Shown one piece after another: positions 62,001 to 64,000 of a DNA stretch of 64,000 bases (position 1 is its first letter; every line of letters starts with the position of its first letter). The stretch is from Blastococcus sp. TF02-8. GTDB taxonomy: Bacteria > Actinomycetota > Actinomycetes > Mycobacteriales > Geodermatophilaceae. The notes beneath the pieces were generated by a model. The model made no database searches. It was given only the letters and a program-made list of their open reading frames with translations, and was not told the origin of the DNA. The DNA lies in contig NZ_QOHK01000005.1 in assembly GCF_003319175.1 (NCBI RefSeq), forward strand, positions 124,001 through 188,000. Direction: 5' to 3'. The translations under genes were made by a program, and so were the position numbers.

Positions 62001-64000
62001 TCCAGGTCTGCGAGGTGCTGCGACCGGTGGCGTCGGTGGTGCTCAGCAGCCGGTCGGCGTCGTCGACGACGACCTTGCTGGCGAACCCGCTCGCCGGGGT
62101 CAGCCCGGCGACGTCGACGAAGGTGGTGCGAGCGGCCCGGTCGTAGCGGTAGGACCTCTGCGGCCGGTCCTGTGTCGTCGACGGCTTCGGTCCGGTGACC
62201 GACTGGGCAGCCGGCTTCCCGTTGACCGAGGTGTAGGCGATCGTCGTCGTCGCGTCAGCGGCCGGGTGCCCGGCGGGGTCGGCAGCTACCCAGTCCGCCC
62301 CCAGGTTGTCCCGGACGCCGGTCAGCAGCCCCTGCCCGTCGTAGGCGTAGTCGGTCAGCTCACCGCCCGGGTCCTCGATGCGGGCCAGACGACCCTGGGA
62401 GTACCAATAGCGGGTCTGACTGCCGTCCCAATAGGTGATCCGGCACAGCATGCGGCCCGGCGGTGTCGGGTCGAAGCCCGGCGGCACCAACGCACCGCCG
62501 TAGCAGTCGTCACCGGCGCGGTTGTAGGACAGCGTGTGCGCGCGACCGGAGACTGGGTCCTTGATCTGGGTGAGTCGCGACGGTGTCCCCGAGTAGACGT
62601 TCTGCAGCGCTGCGGGCTTGCGGGAATCCAGCACGCTGGTGAGCGTGTCCAGCTTGCCGTCGGTTCGGAACGTCGAGACCTGACCGCCCTCGGTGATCGT
62701 CACCCGACCCGAGGAGTCCAGCGCCAGCACACCGTCCTCACCCGCGGGCGGGGCGTAGCTGCCGTTGGTCCTGGTCCAGGTGTGCTTGGCGCCGGAGGCG
62801 TCGGTCAGCACGACCGACTGGTCGGCGATCAGCGCCTCGGTGTACATGGCGCCGCTGCCGTCGAGGTCTGCCGACAGCGTCCAGCCCTGGGGCAGGGCGG
62901 GGCTGTCAGAGGTGGCGAGCCAGGTCGAGGGCACCAGCTGCTCAGGCACCGCGCCACCGGCGGTGGTGCGCACGAACAGCTTCATCGACGCCGCGCCGGT
63001 CATCTCCTCCTGCTCGACGGTGATCGGCACCGGCTCCCCGGCAGTGAGCTGGACGCTCTTGGCGGCCGCCCAGTTCAGGGTCGAGGTGGGGGTGGTGACC
63101 GCGTAGACCGACGTCCCGTTGATCACCACCTCACCGCTGTCGTCGTGCAGGCCGGCGAACTGGTAGGTGCCGGTGACCGGCGGGACGAAGTAGCCCTGCC
63201 AACGAGCCAGCCACCAGTCACCGCCCAGGATCGGCGGGAACGGCGACGCGGACCCCCAGTCGGCGTTGACCTGGGGCTCGGTGCGGACCAGCACCGGCTT
63301 CTGGAAGTTGTCGTTAATGAGGCCGGCGTGCGACGGGTCGTCGTAGTAGGACGCTGTCAGGCCGGTGTTGAGGGGCTGCTGCGAGTTGTAGGTCAGGTTC
63401 AACCCAGCCGAGCCGCCCACGGTCGTGAACGAGGGCGAGGCCGCCGACGTGGTCACATTGCCGTTGGCCAGGTTGACCTGCACCGGGCCCAGGTTGTCGA
63501 CCGGCGCCGGGCCGTGGTTGCCGATGCGCTGGTCGACCTTGAAGTGACCGACGGCGGTGCCCGTGTTCATGGTGATACCGCTGTAGCTGCTCGCTGTCCA
63601 CGTGTAGGCGACGCCGTCGGCGAGCACGCCCGCCGGCACCGTCCACGACGGCGACGGCAGGCAGCCGGAGTCCACCACAGTTCCGGTCTTGCCGTCGGAG
63701 CCGGTGGCTACCCGGAAGCAGTAGCTCACCGCCTCCCCGTCCGGGTCGGCCACCGGGTTCACCGACAGCGTCGGGGTCAGCGACGTGATCACCGAGTTGT
63801 CCGCCGGCGCCGCCATCACGGGGGCGGGTGCGGCGGAACCCACATCCACCGTCAGCGTGGCGGTGAGGTTCTTGTAGGTGCCCACGCCGGGCGTCTCGGT
63901 GCCGACCATCATCAGGTAGGCGCCGTTGTCCCGCGCGTTCACCTTGTCGCGGATGAACGTCGTGAGGGCCGCTCCGCTGAATGTGCCGACATCGCCGACC
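59083..64000 (-). CDS. Rhs/YD-repeat polymorphic toxin with PA14 domains (5' end outside window)
   Basis: 1638 residues are visible and the frame is open to the window edge. In order: a lead-in with a beta-sandwich, a PA14 domain (GLTASYYDDPSHAGLINDNF region, first 20 given), YD repeats, a second PA14-like domain (GLAAALYDNTSLTGAPKVFQ), more YD repeats, and the core end RPYSPLLGRFFAVDPVDGG. After a Gly/Ala/Pro hinge, the last 71 residues form the toxin tip: RIPDRLQG...GEIKNTSRL gives the PD-(D/E)xK nuclease residues, like Tox-REase-7. The YD shell should encase the toxin and release it on delivery. The tip is G+C poorer than the core. Confidence 0.9.
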   Translation of the reverse strand, partial: VGDVGTFSGAALTTFIRDKVNARDNGAYLMMVGTETPGVGTYKNLTATLTVDVGSAAPAPVMAAPADNSVITSLTPTLSVNPVADPDGEAVSYCFRVATGSDGKTGTVVDSGCLPSPSWTVPAGVLADGVAYTWTASSYSGITMNTGTAVGHFKVDQRIGNHGPAPVDNLGPVQVNLANGNVTTSAASPSFTTVGGSAGLNLTYNSQQPLNTGLTASYYDDPSHAGLINDNFQKPVLVRTEPQVNADWGSASPFPPILGGDWWLARWQGYFVPPVTGTYQFAGLHDDSGEVVINGTSVYAVTTPTSTLNWAAAKSVQLTAGEPVPITVEQEEMTGAASMKLFVRTTAGGAVPEQLVPSTWLATSDSPALPQGWTLSADLDGSGAMYTEALIADQSVVLTDASGAKHTWTRTNGSYAPPAGEDGVLALDSSGRVTITEGGQVSTFRTDGKLDTLTSVLDSRKPAALQNVYSGTPSRLTQIKDPVSGRAHTLSYNRAGDDCYGGALVPPGFDPTPPGRMLCRITYWDGSQTRYWYSQGRLARIEDPGGELTDYAYDGQGLLTGVRDNLGADWVAADPAGHPAADATTTIAYTSVNGKPAAQSVTGPKPSTTQDRPQRSYRYDRAARTTFVDVAGLTPASGFASKVVVDDADRLLSTTDATGRSTSQTWNVKDMQLTSTDAAGRVSTTIYDDRDRPIASYGPAPASCFTGQTPTSACAGTVPQTRTAYDEGLLGLAAALYDNTSLTGAPKVFQTGLGTTDGRLRGDWTATTAPAAGIPASAWSARLTGDIAFPAAGNYTLEVEVDGGARLWIDDALIADSWTDGAMRPISGAYANSAAGARHRIRVDYFNGSGAAAVHLNWRRPDSVYEPVPGASLQPSYGLVTSSTQAESAGVPDKTTTTRYGDNGLDAGYGLVTSSTTGGITSGTKFEPVGSGYLRPTAKVMPSGVQTTYTAYGDTEQRDNPCTSAVDPANQGGMSKLSTLPTPATGQARTDEQVYDASGRVVARATSGGWECTSYDARSRVTRQTYPGVNGAGERVVTTDYAVGGDPLKTSVQDNAGTITTEVDLLGRVVRYTDALGVVTETSYDRAGRPTSEKVTPPNGAVQVSTYSVDDAGRLLTTVLDGVTLATVTYDAAGELGSVAYSNGSRLAAIGRDGAGAVVSQSWRTADGRDVVSAVTRTRAGTVVDESLGGVDARPGGANFGYDAAGRLTDAWVTGHHYGYDFTSPADAACPFGTRGNAGVNTNRVAMRDETPAGTQVTRYCYDDADRLLVTLGATAITGVKYDDKGSTTAYTQDGVTTALTWDGAARNTGLSVGGPDPANVAYLRDATDRIIRRTTTAGDSADEVRYGYSAGGDTADLAFDGAMTLLTRSVSLPGGVLFTWKPDAAARTWDHPTIRGDLSLTTDASGVQVGELRTYGPFGETLTSVGDGAANNQPGQMDYGWLGQHQRPFEHAGALAIVEMGARPYSPLLGRFFAVDPVDGGSANDYEYTAANPINNLDLDGRRNEAFGGGGGARGGGTICCLPPRGGGAAAPSRGGAAPVRTGQWAQVRVPGAQNKVALKAPSGRMRIPDRLQGRNVGEIKNTSRLYNSSQFRDYLDIARARGGTLTIWHRGIVSASPQFMRWVNENGVILKVIPGT

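Overview
This is a 64 kb stretch of a very G+C-rich actinobacterial chromosome. GTG starts, 4-nt start/stop overlaps, apparent leaderless genes and IdeR-type iron boxes all fit that phylum. The gene set (PAS-GAF-ANTAR regulator, hybrid CheB and CheR proteins, A-factor-type signalling, SipW/TasA-like secretion) resembles Geodermatophilaceae such as Blastococcus, Modestobacter or Geodermatophilus. That family assignment is inference from gene content.

Layout. 1-2.2 kb: a SipW-type signal peptidase with two likely substrates and an Hpt-like protein without its histidine. 2.3-7.8 kb: an OmpR-type regulator and a translationally coupled operon that begins with a receiver-PIG-L deacetylase fusion, then ATP-grasp, PHP and glycosyltransferase proteins. 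7.8-9.7 kb: iron genes (bfd, bfr, siderophore-interacting reductase) behind two iron boxes. 9.7-14.4 kb: a MerR regulator and an uncharacterised trio of two polytopic membrane proteins and a cupredoxin-like lipoprotein. 14.5-17.4 kb: an orphan FlbD-like protein, an AfsA-type butyrolactone synthase facing its probable TetR receptor, and a secreted GDSL esterase. 17.6-25.2 kb: a signalling island (ANTAR, CheR-PAS, two CheB-like proteins, Crp/Fnr, STAS, small coiled coils). 25.5-27.3 kb: tRNA-Ala, VOC/AraC pair, M23 peptidase.

27.7-32.1 kb: a four-gene operon that looks able to make a CDP-polyol and polymerise it (wall teichoic-acid-like). 32.1-37.7 kb: a copper operon (CopC-CopD, YcnI, SCO1) headed by a zinc-finger anti-sigma factor, divergent from a SigC-like ECF sigma factor. 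37.8-40.8 kb: DUF47/PiT phosphate transport and a TauE/SafE permease preceded by a cysteine-containing leader peptide. 40.9-46.5 kb: epimerase, DUF5994, TypA, small membrane protein, and divergent YceI/MarR. 46.5-54.8 kb: an acyl-CoA catabolic cluster (enoyl-CoA hydratase, two FadE-like subunits, TetR, two acyl-CoA ligases, patatin). 54.9-57.5 kb: a K+ channel with RCK domain and a membrane class III cyclase.

57.5-64 kb: a gene-poor repeat-bearing stretch, then a leftward-read Rhs/YD-repeat polymorphic toxin (5' end outside the window) with a restriction-endonuclease-like tip, and immediately behind it a candidate immunity gene. The tip and immunity gene are visibly poorer in G+C, as expected for an exchanged cassette.

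The least explained units are the receiver-deacetylase glycan operon (3.2-7.8 kb), the MerR/cupredoxin/membrane trio (10.8-14.4 kb), the polyol-phosphate operon (27.7-32.1 kb) and the Rhs cassette.
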